Origin: Rhipidocladum racemiflorum
Lineage: Eukaryota; Streptophyta; Magnoliopsida; Poales; Poaceae
DNA: 64,000 nucleotides
Direction: 5' to 3'
Assembly (NCBI GenBank): GCA_036346355.1
Contig: CM070580.1
Span: forward strand, 16,793,374 to 16,857,373
Under the pieces are notes generated by a model, which saw only the letters and a list, made by a program, of their open reading frames with translations, searched no databases and was not told the DNA's origin. Positions 22,383-34,680 of this stretch are shown here, piece after piece. The first letter of the stretch is position 1, and each line of letters begins with the position of its first letter. The translations under genes and the position numbers were made by a program.

Positions 22383-22653
22383 ATACTTTTTAGTTACAAA
22401 TAGTTATCATTTTGGACATAATTGCAGTTAAATTTTTGAAATTTTGATTGTCAATATCTTTTTAATATTTAAATTAGATTTATGAAAATTATATATGTAT
22501 ATTTATCTTGAAAAAAATAATTTTACAATATTATAATTTTATTATGTTTTATAAATATATTATAATAAAAATTAGTGGTCAAAGCTATGTTTTTAAACCA
22601 TATTGATGTTCAAAATAATTACTATTTGTGATCGGATGGAGTATGTAGCTAGG
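22383..22653. mobile_element. Decayed Stowaway-like MITE
   Basis: The right end reads, inverted, ACTCCATCCGATCACAAATAG..ATTATTTTG, the typical grass CTCC(A/C)TCCG end. The left end has TACAAATAGTTATCATTTTG in matching position, but its outermost bases have drifted. The edges are approximate and no TA duplication can be fixed. Confidence 0.5.
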
Positions 22654-24570
22654 TGGTAATTTTTTTATATTGTGTATGTTTGATTAAAAGTTAAATAATA
22701 ATAATGAAACTCGAACAATAGATTGCTACTAATTAATTTTGAGAAGACTTAACTCATCTTGTACATATGCACACATAAAGATGGAAACAGGAAGTAATAG
22801 AACTAGCCCTGTAATCACGCGTGCTATTTTGCTAGTTAGCAAAAAAGAATCAACCTCGCAAACCAGAACTCGGATCCTGGAAAGGTTTGAAAATGAATGG
22901 AGCATTGATAAAAAAAAAAAAAAAAAAAAACTTTGGTCGGCGGGTGTTATTCTCACTGGCGCAAACATATTTGATCCATCAGTTTGGAAGGGAGATATCA
23001 ATGCTAGTTGCTGACGCAGTTTTTTTTGTCAGGCTGCAGCGATCACAGAAGTGAGCATTTTTTTTTGGTCCCCTCTCACCCCTCTCTCTCTCTAAATGGG
23101 CTCTTTTTTAATAAAATTATAAATTTAGTCCTCTTCTTATCTCAAAAAACGCCTCTCATACCTCCCTTTGCGTGCCTCCTTCACTCCCGCGTGTGTCAGC
23201 CACGGAACCTCACTCCCGCGCTCGCGTGCCACGGGAGCCCCGGCTCCTCCCGCGCCTCCAAAGCACGGCAGTCGCCTACCGCCTTATCTCTCACACTATC
23301 CCTCTATGGCACCCCTTCCTCTCGCGCTCCCGGGCACGGCAAGTGCCATATATCGTCTGTCTGCCGTGTCTTTCGCGGTGAAGAAGAAGGCTAGATTTAT
23401 AAAATTTTTTAGAAAAGAGCTATTTTTTGGTTTTGAGAATGCTATTTGAACTAATGTACCCCTACTTTCAGTTTCTGAATGGAACTGGGACATCAATAGT
23501 TTGATGTCCTCTTGATCTAAAAAGCTATTTTGTAAAGAGAAGAAGAAGAAGAAGAAGAAGAAGAAGAAGAAGAAGAAGAAGAAGAAGAAGAAGAAGAAGA
23601 AGATAAGAAGAAAACTAAAAAAGTGATGGAAACTGTCATGCTACAGCCTTTGGTTGAATGAAACCATGCTCATGTCCCACCTGATAGATGACCGACACTC
23701 GAGCCTGAGGCCTAGGCTAGAGCTAGACGGACTAAAATTTCCCTTGCCCAGGGCGGAGCCCAGCACGACTTATCGAACTAGGAGAGAGCGGCTCAGCCCA
23801 AACCGAGCCCGCTCGCGTCCGTGTCGACAGCAGCAACGCCGTAGCCACTCGCCCACTCATGCTCCATGGCCCATTGACGTCCAAGACGACCCGTCGCCTC
23901 CAAGAAGGACGTCCAAGACGACCTCCTGACGCTGGCGGACGTGCCAGCGGCCCGTAGAGAGCAGCGCGGCGGCGTCTCCCGCACGGGGTTGATCGTCCGC
24001 CCGCAAGCGTCCCATAGCACGCCCCACGAAACGGACGACGGAAACCAGGAATTCATCTTGTAGTGGGCACTGGGCAACGCTGCAGACAAGGGGGCAAGGA
24101 GCCGCTGCTCCTGATTGCCCTGCCGCGCGGCCCGCCGATTCCCGTCGCTCTCCGGCGGAGGCAGCCGGACGGTTGGTGGGTGCGTGCGCCGTGCGTGTGC
24201 AACGAGGTGGTGGGTTGGTTTCCGCGGCATGTACCTCGGGGTAGCCGATGATGTGACAAGGCGCCAAACCTCTCTGGCTGACGCCGGCCGGGCCTTCCAT
24301 GACGACGGTACGTGCATCCTCTCCCCACCCCGAATCCACATTGCGTACCACGGTTAGCATGCCCCACTAGTTCAAGGCTCCGATTAAAGAGTAACGTTTT
24401 TATGTTTTTTACAAATTTTAAAACAACCACAGGGTAAATAATCATTTATATTTTAATATTTGTGCAACTAAAAAAAACAAAGAAACGCCTCTCGATTAAA
24501 TCACATGAATTTCATTACTGCATAAACAAAAAAAAATCATGCATTCCAAGTGGAGCTAACCTTACATTTC
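22654..24570. other. Intergenic, no gene supported
   Basis: The stretch contains an (AAG)n run at 23539-23602 and a poly-A run at 22910-22930. A GC-rich block at 23690-24350 has long overlapping frames on both strands (182 codons on minus, shorter ones on plus), but nothing recognisable is encoded. At 24434-24492, TTTTAATATTTGTGCAACT plus ACGCCTCTC is the right half of the Mutator-like MITE family found at 36953-37095. Confidence 0.5.
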
Positions 24571-24889
24571 TTAGAGCATGTACAGTGGTATAGACAGTAG
24601 CTGTCTATAATATATCTTCATGTCATCTTCAAACAGTAGTAAAGACAACTTATATAATAGACTATCTATACAGCTGTCTGTAATGATTTCTCATATGATT
24701 AATAGGTTGTCTGTACAATGGTATATACATTATAAAGCTGTCTATAAAATCGTATGTTAAATAGACAATATATTTCTCTTCCCTCTCTTCCACATCATTC
24801 AAAATCTCATATGGTATATTCCCTATATTAAGCTCGGGAGAGTCTCTCCTCAAAGAGTCCCTCCACCTGTCCCACCCCCTCTCTCTCCT

Positions 24890-25834
24890 TTTTTTGCGAA
24901 AAAGCCCCTCCGGTTCTTGAAATTACGGATAGGTCCTTTTGCAATTTTTTTGTGAGGGGGAGATTTTTTCTCCGGTTCGCGTTTAGGTCCCTCCTTCGCC
25001 ATTTTACATAAAGAACCTCCCGTTAAATACGAATCGTAAACGAACCCTTTTATAGTTTTTCAAAATAGCGAACAGGTCCAAAATCATAACAAATAGGTCC
25101 GTGCACTTTTCGTTCAGGTCCTTTCTCCGTTTTGCCCACAAAAAATATTTTTGTGGTCCGTTTTTTCCTCCGGAGCATTGAAAAAATGTTTTCGTTTCTC
25201 CGTTTTGCCCGGAAAAAATGTTTTTGTGGTCCATTTTCCCTCCGGAGCATGGAAAAAATATTTTCGTTGGCCGTTTTTCCTATAAAAAACCGAAAAAATG
25301 TTTTTGTGGTCCGTTTTTCCTCCGGAGCATGCAAAAAATGTTTTCGTTTCTCCGTTTTGCCCGGAAAAAATGTTTTTGTGGTCCGTTTTTCCTACGGAGC
25401 ATGCAAAAAAATGTTTTCGTTTCTCCGTTTTTCCTAAAAAAAACGAAAAATATTTTTGTGGTCCGTTTTTCCTCCGGAGCATGGAAAAAATGTCCTCGTT
25501 TCTCCGTTTTACCAGGAAAAAATGTTTCTGTGGTCCGTTTTTCCTCCGAAGCATGAAAAAAATATTTTCGTTTCTCCGTTTTTCCTAAAAAAAAACCGAA
25601 AAATGTTTTTGTGGTCCGTTTTTCCTTCGGAGCATGGAAAAAATGTTTTCGTTTCTCCGTTTTACCCGAAAAAAATGTTTTTGTGGTCCGTTTTTCCTTC
25701 AGAGCATGGAAAAAATGTTTTAAAGTGTTCTCATGGTCCGCTTTTTCTACGAAAATATTTTCTCAGTTTTTTTGTATTAAAAATATTTTTTTTTCGTTCA
25801 CGTGCGCGGCGTGCCGCCGCGCTTAATTTCCTAG
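24890..25834 (+). mobile_element. Helitron-like segment
   Basis: The right end has both Helitron hallmarks. A 7-bp-stem hairpin GCGCGGC-GTGCC-GCCGCGC lies at 25804-25822. Eight bases later comes CTAG (25831-25834), followed by a T. The left boundary is not certain; it lies somewhere after the MITE sequence, near 24840-24900. There is no helicase or replication-initiator frame, so it is non-autonomous. The interior begins with phrases such as TACGGATAGGTCC and passes into the array at 25153. Confidence 0.6.
25153..25745. repeat. Tandem array with alternating 72/80-bp periods
   Basis: GTGGTCCG-type anchors start at 25153, 25226, 25306, 25378, 25458, 25530, 25611, 25683 and 25733. Spacings are 73, 80, 72, 80, 72, 81, 72 and 50. 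Two monomer types therefore alternate: one with TCTCCGTTTTGCCCGG before AAAAAATG, the other with TTTTTCCTAAAAAA and CCGAAAAA there, giving a roughly 152-bp dimer unit. Frames open on both strands across it simply repeat the same short peptide phrase and are not genes. Confidence 0.9.
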
Positions 25835-25886
25835 TATCTTTATAGACAATAAAGACAACCGACATGTACCATTGTACATGCCTTTA

Positions 25887-26498
25887 ACATAAGCAATTTT
25901 CCGTTGTAACATGCCATTTAAAATTCGCATTTTTTACAGATTACCGGATCAGCATACCACGGCACAGGACCAGGTAACCAACGTGCGACTAAACTTTTGT
26001 TACAACAAATTGCACCCTTCACTGCGCTAAGATCTACATTTCTACACTTCCAGGATGCACAGAAGCCGACACAGCAATGTACCATGAACAAGTTAGAATA
26101 ACAAATCTCCATGTTAATTTGCCATGAAACACCTGTATCAAATTAATAATTGTTTCCATTCCAGAATACAAACACACATCAACACTCGAGCAGTAAGCGC
26201 AGCAAGAGTAAGCACGCAAACGACAAGCTTTTTCATATCTACAGGAAGCTTATCTTCGGTCAACACTCGGTTTTCTGTATACATCCACTCAACAACTGCA
26301 GGTAAAAGGACCATTTCTATGGTGATATGCACTCAAAAAATTACATGAATCAGCTACACTCGGTGAGATTAAGCAGATTAGGACACACTTCACACCCAAC
26401 AAATGGTTACAGCTTTATTACCTGTAGCACAGTCTCCAATGAGAAAAGATCGAGGCCGTGTGATGTTAGTGACCACGAACGTGGCAAGACAAACTGAT
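25887..26498 (-). other. 3' flank and probable 3' UTR of the QWRF gene
   Basis: No further gene is seen between the TTA element and the stop codon of the QWRF gene. On the minus strand AATAAA occurs at 26414-26419, about 80 bases after the stop, and is a good polyadenylation signal candidate. The transposon at 25883 therefore ends about 0.6 kb beyond the stop codon. Confidence 0.45.
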
Positions 26499-29400
26499 CT
26501 ACAACCATATGTGGCTCTGCTTTTGCTTTCGTTGTAGCATATGAGTTTGCAAGCTACACTGTTTAACCTGTTTTGCGAGTATATAATTAACATGGTGGTC
26601 TAAATAACAATATACAATGGCAGAATTGAACAGAAGGATCATACAAGTTTTCCTTACATGTATTGCTGCGACTGTGGACGAGAGATCTCTTGATTGGTCC
26701 AACAACATTTGTTCTTGTGTCGCAAGTTTGGCAAGCTCGGATACCACAGAGCTTGTTACCTCCACCTGAAGATCAAAGAAATATGTTGAGTGAGAGATTG
26801 CCACAGGAAATACCAGTTGATACACAATGCATGTCCATGTAAATGCCAGCTCATTGTTCAAGGCCTTACAAAAGCACCAAGTGCAATTACATTGTACTTT
26901 ACACAGAACAGGCAAACAACCCACTGTTGCTAGTTAGCCTACATTTAAATTTGACACAAGAATTTTAGGTTTTTACTATAACAAAAAGCAGGCTTATTTC
27001 CCATGGGATGCTACCTTTCCGGATCAATCAAATATGTTACCGAAGATGCAGATGCTAGCTGTCCATTGGCAGCCAACGTAAGCTAATTCGCCACAAGAAA
27101 ACGATATTTTATTAGAAAATTAGAACAGATCTAGGCAATATGTTCCTTTTCATTAAAATCTACATAGAACAAAATGTAACTATGTCCCTTTTTTCTTCCT
27201 TTTATTTTTAGAAAAGGGAAAGAGCGACGGTTTAATTGGATCTACAAAGTTCAAAAGGTACAGCATAGATACAGATCTGGAGTTACAGCCATAATCAAGA
27301 CAAAACAGGAACTAGAAGAGCAGCCCAGCCCGTAATCAAAACAAAACAGGAACTAGAAGAGCAGCCTGTGCCATCCTGACCTTGAGCACAGCCACATCAC
27401 ATCCATAAAGAAAAAACACACTAGCTATTAAAAACAAAGAACACAAAGCAGACTAAATCACTAAAAACTAAATATCCAGGCATGGTGTTCAAGGTTATAT
27501 TACAAAATACAGTAAAAAAATTGAAATAAATACAAAATTTTGTACGGTCACATAGCCTTCCATCAGGGATAGCTTATGGATCTATTTACGGACTTGTTGT
27601 AATTTAGACATGAACATTTTCATTCTTGATATAGTATAACCAACGAGAACACAAGGAAAAGAAATTCTAATTGAAGCTGTAGGAAGAGAGGATCAATATA
27701 TGCACCTTTGACAACAAACTACATAACGAGGATGCCATTGTATGCATTACATCAACTGCTGAGTTAACAGCTTCCTTCACACCTTGCGCATCAGCCTGCT
27801 CAGAGATAAGAAACTATTAATTTGCACATATCAAGTCAAGTCAGATAACTGTGATTTGATGAGAAAATTCCTAACCTTTGCACCACCAACAACCGGTAGA
27901 CGGAGAGTACTAGCCTTAAGTGCTTCAATTGCTGCTGACAAAGAACTTGAATGATGCTTTTCAACATGAGACCACTCCTCTAGATATGACATCTGATGAT
28001 GTCAAATGGAAGCATTTAGATACATAAGCTATACAAAGTTAAGCAGAATTTTGAAAGGCTAGAAAATCCTAGTGCAAACAGCATGAACAGTTAAAACAAC
28101 AAGATATATCGATCACTTACCTCTCCCTTAAGAATAGCAAACAGCTTGAGTTTTTGCTTTTGAAGCTGGAGTTTGCACCTTTTCGAACTGACATTGTCGC
28201 GCAATTTTGATATTTCTTTCCATGCACTGTGCAGGGTTTTCTGAAGAAAAAGGTGAAATAAGAAACATTAGTTAAAAAAAACATTTCGAGCCTTTTCTGA
28301 TCCTCTTACACAGAAGCAAATAACTTGCTACATTATAAGAGGTTTGAGAACTTGACTGCGTAGTTTCATTTGAAGATAGCTGCTTAAGTACAAGTGATTA
28401 TGCATATCTATGTTTGCCAATTTTAAGTATACATTTTCATTTGTTTCTCATAATACCACACCACTTGTACCTTGTCTAGATTGTGGTTACTGCATACGGT
28501 TTAGGTTAGCCCCATGAAAGTAACCAAAACACCACTATTTGAGAACATGGTCCACAACCCGTTTCTTTTCATATAAGGGAATCAATTAATCCATAAAAAT
28601 GTCAGATGGTCTTGTCAACAACCACATGGGCCACATATGAATAGCAGAAGTGCAGATTAACATTGCATAAAAGCTGACTTGGTAACTTTTCTTTTCTGCC
28701 CACGCAACAGACACAATTTATCATGTAGTATCAACTTTAATTCGTTCAAGATTAATATTAGTTTTTTAGAACTAGTATCTCCCTGTTATCCTACAGATTA
28801 GAAGCTTTGTCATATTAATCACGACAATAAATGTCTAGCCGTGATCCATACTATTGAAAAAATAGAGCCTACTAATTCATGAATGACCAATCTATCTTTA
28901 CGTTTACATACGCTACCAATTGCACAACCAGTCTACCTCCATCTTCAACAATGTCCATAACTGAAGTCCAAAATAACATGTTTGATTCAACAGTGTGGCA
29001 AACTTTGCAACTAATGATAAATACAAATGAAATTCGGATTTCAGCATGCTCAAAGATTCTCCTCTGTCAAGAACCAAGGATGATACCAGAATCTATTTAT
29101 CTCAAATGGCTACATTTGATGAAAAGAATTTGGATACGTTTTCTTTGCTGATCAGCTGCTAATCAATGCAACAAAGTCATTTATCACTACCTACGAAAGT
29201 CCCGATACCGCTGACTTCCCTAACAACATCTTAACATACGATCCTTTCATAACCTAGTGTTCCAGAAAATATGCAAGGCGTACGAGTCAAACACTCAATC
29301 TAAGGGAGGTCTCCTTGGGTATGAACAGAGAGCTTGACTCTTCATCCCTTCAACATGTAAAGCTACTTGATGCAGTTAAAAAGGATTGGGCCAATGACTT

Positions 29401-31488
29401 TTGAAGTGGTATCTAAGGCAACTTTTTGGAGTAAATAAAGCAATCAAGAGGAACTGTGTTGACATGATCAGATCTTACAGTTTCAAGCCTGTTGATATGA
29501 TCCAAGTCCAAAAATCTAATAACGTATGTGTATGTTTAGATGAAACCCTAAATAGCAATTGCAAACCCAAGAAAATCCACCACAAGCACCAATCCCTAAC
29601 CCTGCACTGCCATTTTTGTGTACTCTTGATACACCTGGCTTGACGGAACTTGTACATGAAGTATATCCTATTGAACATCGATAGCCATCGGTTGAAGATC
29701 CATAGTTGGCCATTTTTGTCGGCATTTAGTATTTTCAAAAGTCATTCTTAGCGAATCAATGAGCAACTTACTGGAAGCTCCCTAAACTATCTCTTAGTGC
29801 ATACTTTGTGCACAATGCTTGCAACATAATCTACTCCAATTTCCTGATGCGATTATTGTGAGCAACTAAACACTATCCTGAAAAAGCAGATAGCCAGTTC
29901 CAATAGTCTTAATGGTTAGCAACTACCAACTTCTCAGGCTACTACAGTCTTCTTAAACCCCATGATAACTAACAAAAAATGGAAAAAAAAAATTGCAATC
30001 TTTCTTGCCAACAATCTTATCTGTGTGATATAGTGAATACTCTGACCTGACTAATTATATTGAGGAAGCACCCATATGAGTTATAATTCCTTCGCAATCA
30101 AACAAGTAATACACGGAATGTGCAATTGCAAGTCACTGCTACCGATACCCTTTACAGTTTAGGAGTTTAAGCAAACAACCATAATACCGATACCCAGATG
30201 TGTTAACTGGTGGAAAACTAGCCATAAGATATATACGTGAAACTTAAGAGTAAACCTAAGACTAACAAGAAGCTATCACAAAATTTAAAAATAAAATATT
30301 TTGGAAAGTTAATAACTCCAAACTTCATATGTTACAATGATTTACCTCGGCGGTGAAGCTCTGCACCAGAAGCGCTGCATCTGTCCGAGCATTGATGCAC
30401 CGCCACTGCAAATGCCGGTTGTCCAGCAGTCGCAACCTGTGTGCCTCCTCAATTCTGTTCTCCCCTTTCTTTGCCCTCCTCACCTCTGCGGCAAAGCTAA
30501 TGATAGATGGTGCATTTGCTAGCCCCTGCACTATATGCCCATTTGGTGATGCCTCCCCACCGCGCCCTCTTGATGGGCTTGCCATCCCCCTGCTTCCTCG
30601 GCTTGGAGATGAGGACCGGCCAGGCAACCTCGGTGACATTGGACTGTCTGAGAACGATCTTCGGCCAGAGGACGATGGTAGCGGTAGCCCTGGCTCTGGA
30701 AGCCGGCGTAGGCGGCTGTTGGTTTCCTGCCAGAACCTCGCTGGCACGCTGATGCCACGACGCGGGGGATCACCGGCGCCCGAGTTGCTACCGGAAGAGA
30801 CGCTGTCGGTGTCGGAGGAGGCAGAGAGATCGGGGGCTGCGGCAGCGGCCGGGTCTGATGGGGAGAGGGTGGTGGTGGAGTCGAAGGCCATGGACCGGCG
30901 GAGGAGGTGAACGGCGGCCAGGATGGAGTCCTTGCGGTCGAGGCTGCAGTCGAGGCTGCGGGCGAGCGGGTCCGACGCCTTCGGCTTCGCCGCGGGCCAT
31001 CGGTGCTGCGGCCGCGCGTTCTCGGCCTCCGGCACTGAGGACACGCTCTTCCGCCGCTCCGGCGTGGGCCCCCGCCGCGCGGCAGGGGAGGACGGCGACG
31101 CGGCCCGCGGCGCACGCGACGTCTGGTAGAAGAAGGACTCCCCCTGGAACGACACCGAAAGGCTCCGCATCGTGGTCGCCGTCACCGTCGCGGCCGTCGC
31201 CGCGGGGGTGGGCGATGTGGAGTGCTGCGGCGGGGGAGTGGAGGAGCGGACGCGCTGCGCGGAGAGGGAGCGGCGCGACGAGGACGACGACGACGAAGAG
31301 GAGGACGACGACGAGGTGGAGGAGGTCGGCGACGCGGCGGCGGAGAGGTAGCGGGACGAGACTGGCTTGCTGGACCGCGCGGGGCGTCGGGCCGCGGCGG
31401 AGTTGGGCTTGTCAAGGGCCGGCGTGAGCGGCGGGCGCGTGGGGTGGGCCGGATCTGGCGCGGTGGCCGCTGCCGCGGCAGCCACCAT
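26499..31488 (-). CDS. QWRF motif-containing protein (augmin subunit 8/EDE1-like)
   Basis: Six exons on the minus strand: 30346-31488, 28121-28240, 27876-27992, 27706-27795, 26658-26765 and 26499-26567. All introns are GT-AG in phase 0. They encode 548 residues ending with TAG. The family (QWRF1-9, including SCO3, EDE1 and augmin subunit 8) binds microtubules and recruits the augmin complex for gamma-tubulin-dependent nucleation. Residues 1-350 are basic, low-complexity and Ser/Pro/Arg-rich, with RPPLTP at 18-23 and a serine run at about 56-72; this is the microtubule-binding region. NRHLQWRCINARTDAALL near 357-374 is the family motif, with Cys instead of Phe at the fourth motif position. The C-terminal part is helical (for example MSYLEEWSHVEKHHSS and STLRLPVVGGAK). 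The ATG at 31488 was chosen because MVAAAAA matches the usual start; the frame stays open upstream to 31890 but looks like 5' UTR. Intron 1 is 2.1 kb. Confidence 0.93.
27292..27368. repeat. 41-bp tandem duplication inside QWRF intron 4
   Basis: TAATCAA(A/G)ACAAAACAGG occurs at 27292 and again 41 bases later, each followed by AACTAGAAGAGCAGCC. Just left of it, 27190-27250 resembles the 3' end of an old LINE-like insertion. It lies in the 940-bp intron 4 (26766-27705) and should not affect splicing. Confidence 0.7.
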
Positions 31489-31960
31489 GCCGTGCCGCGG
31501 CACCGCGAGGGTGGAGATCTGCGCTACCCGCTTCGCTCCCGCGGCAATGCAGGTCCCCAGGGCTCCAGATTCTCCGCTCGCGCTCCTGCTGCTCACGGCG
31601 GCGGGCGGCGCCCTCCGGATCGACGCGGCGTGCGACGCCTGCGAGGAGGAAGGGGAGGAGCAAACTGTTGATGCAGTATAGTTACAGCTTGGGGCGCAGA
31701 GAGGGGTGGAGCCGTGGAGGGGGAGGAGAGGAGTGAAGCGGGGATTTTGTGTGCCTCTTTTCCCCCCTTTCGCTGTTGTTTTACTCTTTTTTGTATCTAG
31801 CTTTGGTCTTGGGGATCTTTGCTTGTGCAGCTCTGCTGCTGATTCTTCCGGGGTTGCGCTTCTGCTTTGTGCTATGACCTGTCCCAGCACAGAGAGAGAG
31901 AGACTGGAACCTCCTCTTCTTTTAAAAATATATATTTTTTGAAAAGCTCCTTCGAATATT
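31489..31960 (-). promoter_or_regulatory. Probable promoter and 5' UTR of the QWRF gene
   Basis: Upstream of the start codon on the minus strand is a CT-rich run (complement of AGAGAGAGAGAG at about 31891-31903), then TATATA within 31924-31938. These match a pyrimidine patch and a TATA box about 440 bp before the ATG. This is a guess from composition; no transcription start can be read. Confidence 0.3.
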
Positions 31961-34103
31961 TTACTGTAGTGAAAATGCTACCGTGCATGTTCGGAATAAC
32001 AGCTTCTCAGTGGGGTAGCATGTAAAAAGAATTGGGTGTTTGAATAACAGCTTCCGTTTGCCATTGGTAGCTAAGGTTTAATAATTGACTAGAGGAGGAC
32101 AAAAATCGTAAGTAAAGGTGATTTATCTTGCCAGTTTGTTACTTACAGGTTGGAGAGTGACATTTGTGCAGATGGTTGAAGCAAGCCGACGAATGGTAGA
32201 TTCCTTATGTTCTGCGTTTTATTTCTTTTAGTAATTCAAGAAGAAAAAATAATAATGTCATGGGAGGGAAGCGAAAGGGTGAGAACTAATTGAAATCCAA
32301 TAAAGTTTGCACTGCTTCTTTTTCTTTGGGATTTTGCGATCCTTTCTCGTCATATGCAGTATTGTATTCTAAGAAAAGAAACAAAAAAAAAAACCTTTGA
32401 AAACCGGAATAAACTATGAAAAAACATACGGAAAAAGAAGATGACCAATCAAGTACTGGTAGACGAGGGAGAGATTCTGGGGATGGAAGACACGTACTGG
32501 TTGAGAAGTGGGAAGCCGGGACTAGCACCATAGTTTGGGTAGGTTAGCTAAACTGCCGTTATCTCCTAGTACTTATTTTAGTTTAGCATGTTATTGAAAG
32601 AATGGAGGGACATTTTGTCCTGTTTACATGGTTTAGTTGGGTGTTTACTCGAATTGTTTTTGCCTTTTGAACTGGATCTAGTTCGTTATTCAAATGATCT
32701 AGAAAACTTTATTTTATCATAATCAATCAAAAAAATGGTTGAAGGTGCAAAATTGATGCAAACAGGAACAAAGGTTGCAATATAAATCCCGGCCAAAAAA
32801 GGGGTGCAATACAAAATACCAAGACCCATAAAATGGTGCACCTTAAGCTCGAGAAGACAGTAAAATTAACAAAATGTTCTTTGTTGTTTCTTTTCTGAAC
32901 TCATCGTTAACAAATCCTTCCTAGTAGGCACTCTTCTGAGAGCAACAAATTCTCCCTGCTGACAAATCCTTCCTAGTATAACTAGTATGCACTCCATAAC
33001 AACAGGATAATGCCCTATGAATGAAACGCCCTAAGCCTCGGAAGGCGATAGCAAATCCATCGTATGGATTTAACCAAAATCATGAGCTAATCAAGTGGTC
33101 AGGACATATTAGCTGAAGGCAGTAGTGGTCAGGGCAGATTAGCTGAAGGCAGTGGTGGTCGAGTTATTTCAGAATTTGACACTCAATTCGCAAGTCTTTC
33201 AGTTCATTTGGATGATATATGGGACTGTCTGTGTGTATGACAGTGGATCAGAGTGTCAAATTCCGAAATACGAATTTTAAAGTGGGTCAAATTCCGAAAA
33301 CTCTCGTGTGGTCAGGGCAGGAGTAGGAGATCGGTGTCCGGGCGGGTATGGCTGGACGCTCAGGTAGGGATCACGATTTGATGGGGACGATAGCACTGGA
33401 CGAGTCCGCTTCAAGTCTTCTAACCGCATGCGCTATGTGGTTTACTGGTGAACTTGGGATGGCTACTTGCGATCTCAATTCTTAGGCCAGATTTAGTTTT
33501 CTTCTATTAAACGTCACAATTATTGATTATATATATCGTTAATCGAAACCCCAAACTTTATTTCCTAGAAAAAAAAATTAACAATATGGATGGGATGGCC
33601 CACCTAAATTATTGATTAGAAAGGTTCTGTGTAAATCGTGTGACTTACAAAAATGACGAGAACAATTTTCCTGAAAAAGATGACCTAAACAAGACTAGCT
33701 CGAAACATATGGCCGATCCGTAATTATGTTAGTGTATAGTTTAATTATTCTCTTTTGGTAAATGAAAAAAAAAGGTGATATGACACAAAAAGCAAACAGG
33801 GGAAAGTTGCTCTTTTGCTAAAAGAAAGGTACCATGTAAGTTTTCTTGTTGGACTTTCTGTACTAAATACCCAAAATTCTTAAGTGCGTGTACCAAGAAC
33901 ACCCCTTAAATATGGCTTCGATGATTATTATTGTAATAACCAAGTCTTTTGTAATATGATTGCTTGTGCGACCAATGAGAAAGATCACGCTCAACAAAGT
34001 CAGCATATTACCACTAACCAGGTAGTTGGTTCCTTTATGATATCAAATATGTGAAGTGTTATCATCATGCATGTCTAGAATGATGAGAGCTGTGTTGTGT
34101 ATA
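31961..34103. other. Intergenic, no gene seen
   Basis: Two small structures are present. A 30-bp tandem repeat (GTGGTCAGG.CA.ATTAGCTGAAGGCA) lies at 33099-33167. An inverted repeat, TTCAGAATTTGACACTC at about 33165 and GAGTGTCAAATTCCGAA at about 33250, could fold into a hairpin with a 70-base loop. The rest is AT-rich with no coding signal. Confidence 0.45.
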
Positions 34104-34404
34104 TTTATATAGATAAAAATAATTGGTGATATTTAAGACATCTATTTCGTTTTAAAGATAAAAAAGGCTACAATAATTCTAAAAAAATCGTAAAAATTCT
34201 CACATTAATCAAAAGAAAAAAGAAAGAAAGATCTGCACTACTTATTTTGGTAAAGCTAAATATAACGATGCAGATTAATCGTATATAGATATTAGAGTTA
34301 TATAAAAAATACAATTTTATTTCACTTATAGGAAGTAGAATTGTATATCACAGACAACTGCGTCATAATATCTAGTCGCGTAGTTACACGGGTAAATTTG
34401 CTAG
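34104..34404 (+). mobile_element. Non-autonomous Helitron-like copy 1
   Basis: 301 bp, directly repeated at 34681-34984. The right end reads GTAAATTTGCTAG|T, with an imperfect CGCG-TAGTTA-CACG hairpin just upstream. That is the CTRR-type Helitron 3' end followed by host T. The 5' end has TTTATATAGATAAAA where the other copy has TCTATATAAATAAAA, so the diagnostic TC has mutated. No coding frame. Confidence 0.6.
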
Positions 34405-34680
34405 TTTATAAATAAAAGAAAATCGAGTAAGTTAGCTGGTTTCTTCTTGAAACCAATATGCTTCACTTTGCTTCTGTTGATAAAAAGGGGAACGTAGGAA
34501 GCTTCAATTTCCGCTAAGCACATTTTGAAAATCATATTGGTGGAAAATAACAGAACATTTTAGGCCCACATAATACAGTTTCCTACGTGATCGGTGGAAA
34601 TCCCAGTGTTACAAATAAAGCTTTATGGTTTAGACCCCGCTTAAGATGAATTAAATTTTATATGATTTTTTCGACAACAA

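Larger units (their letters stand above)
24574..25883. mobile_element. TTA-flanked inverted-repeat element carrying a Helitron-like insert
   Basis: The ends are GAGCATGTACAGTGGTATAG at the left and, inverted, AGGCATGTACAATGGTACAT at the right. TTA is duplicated at 24571-24573 and 25884-25886, as for PIF/Harbinger MITEs. Outer sequence (24574 to about 24890 and 25835-25883) forms one MITE rich in CTGTCTATA words. The middle is foreign: it ends in a Helitron-type 3' terminus at 25834 and is mostly tandem repeat. No protein-coding gene is inside. Confidence 0.7.

Noticed and set aside
23793..24360. 182- and 167-codon minus-strand frames
   Set aside because: They overlap each other and a plus-strand frame in a GC-rich block, with no family resemblance and no splice support.
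25050..25845. Long frames on both strands with repeated phrases (GPFFLRSMEKMF and KNGPQKHFF)
   Set aside because: These are translations of the tandem array, not a repeat protein; the 80-bp unit even changes frame.
30531..31671. Several 150-190-codon frames overlapping QWRF exon 1 in other frames
   Set aside because: They are shadows of a GC-rich real exon.
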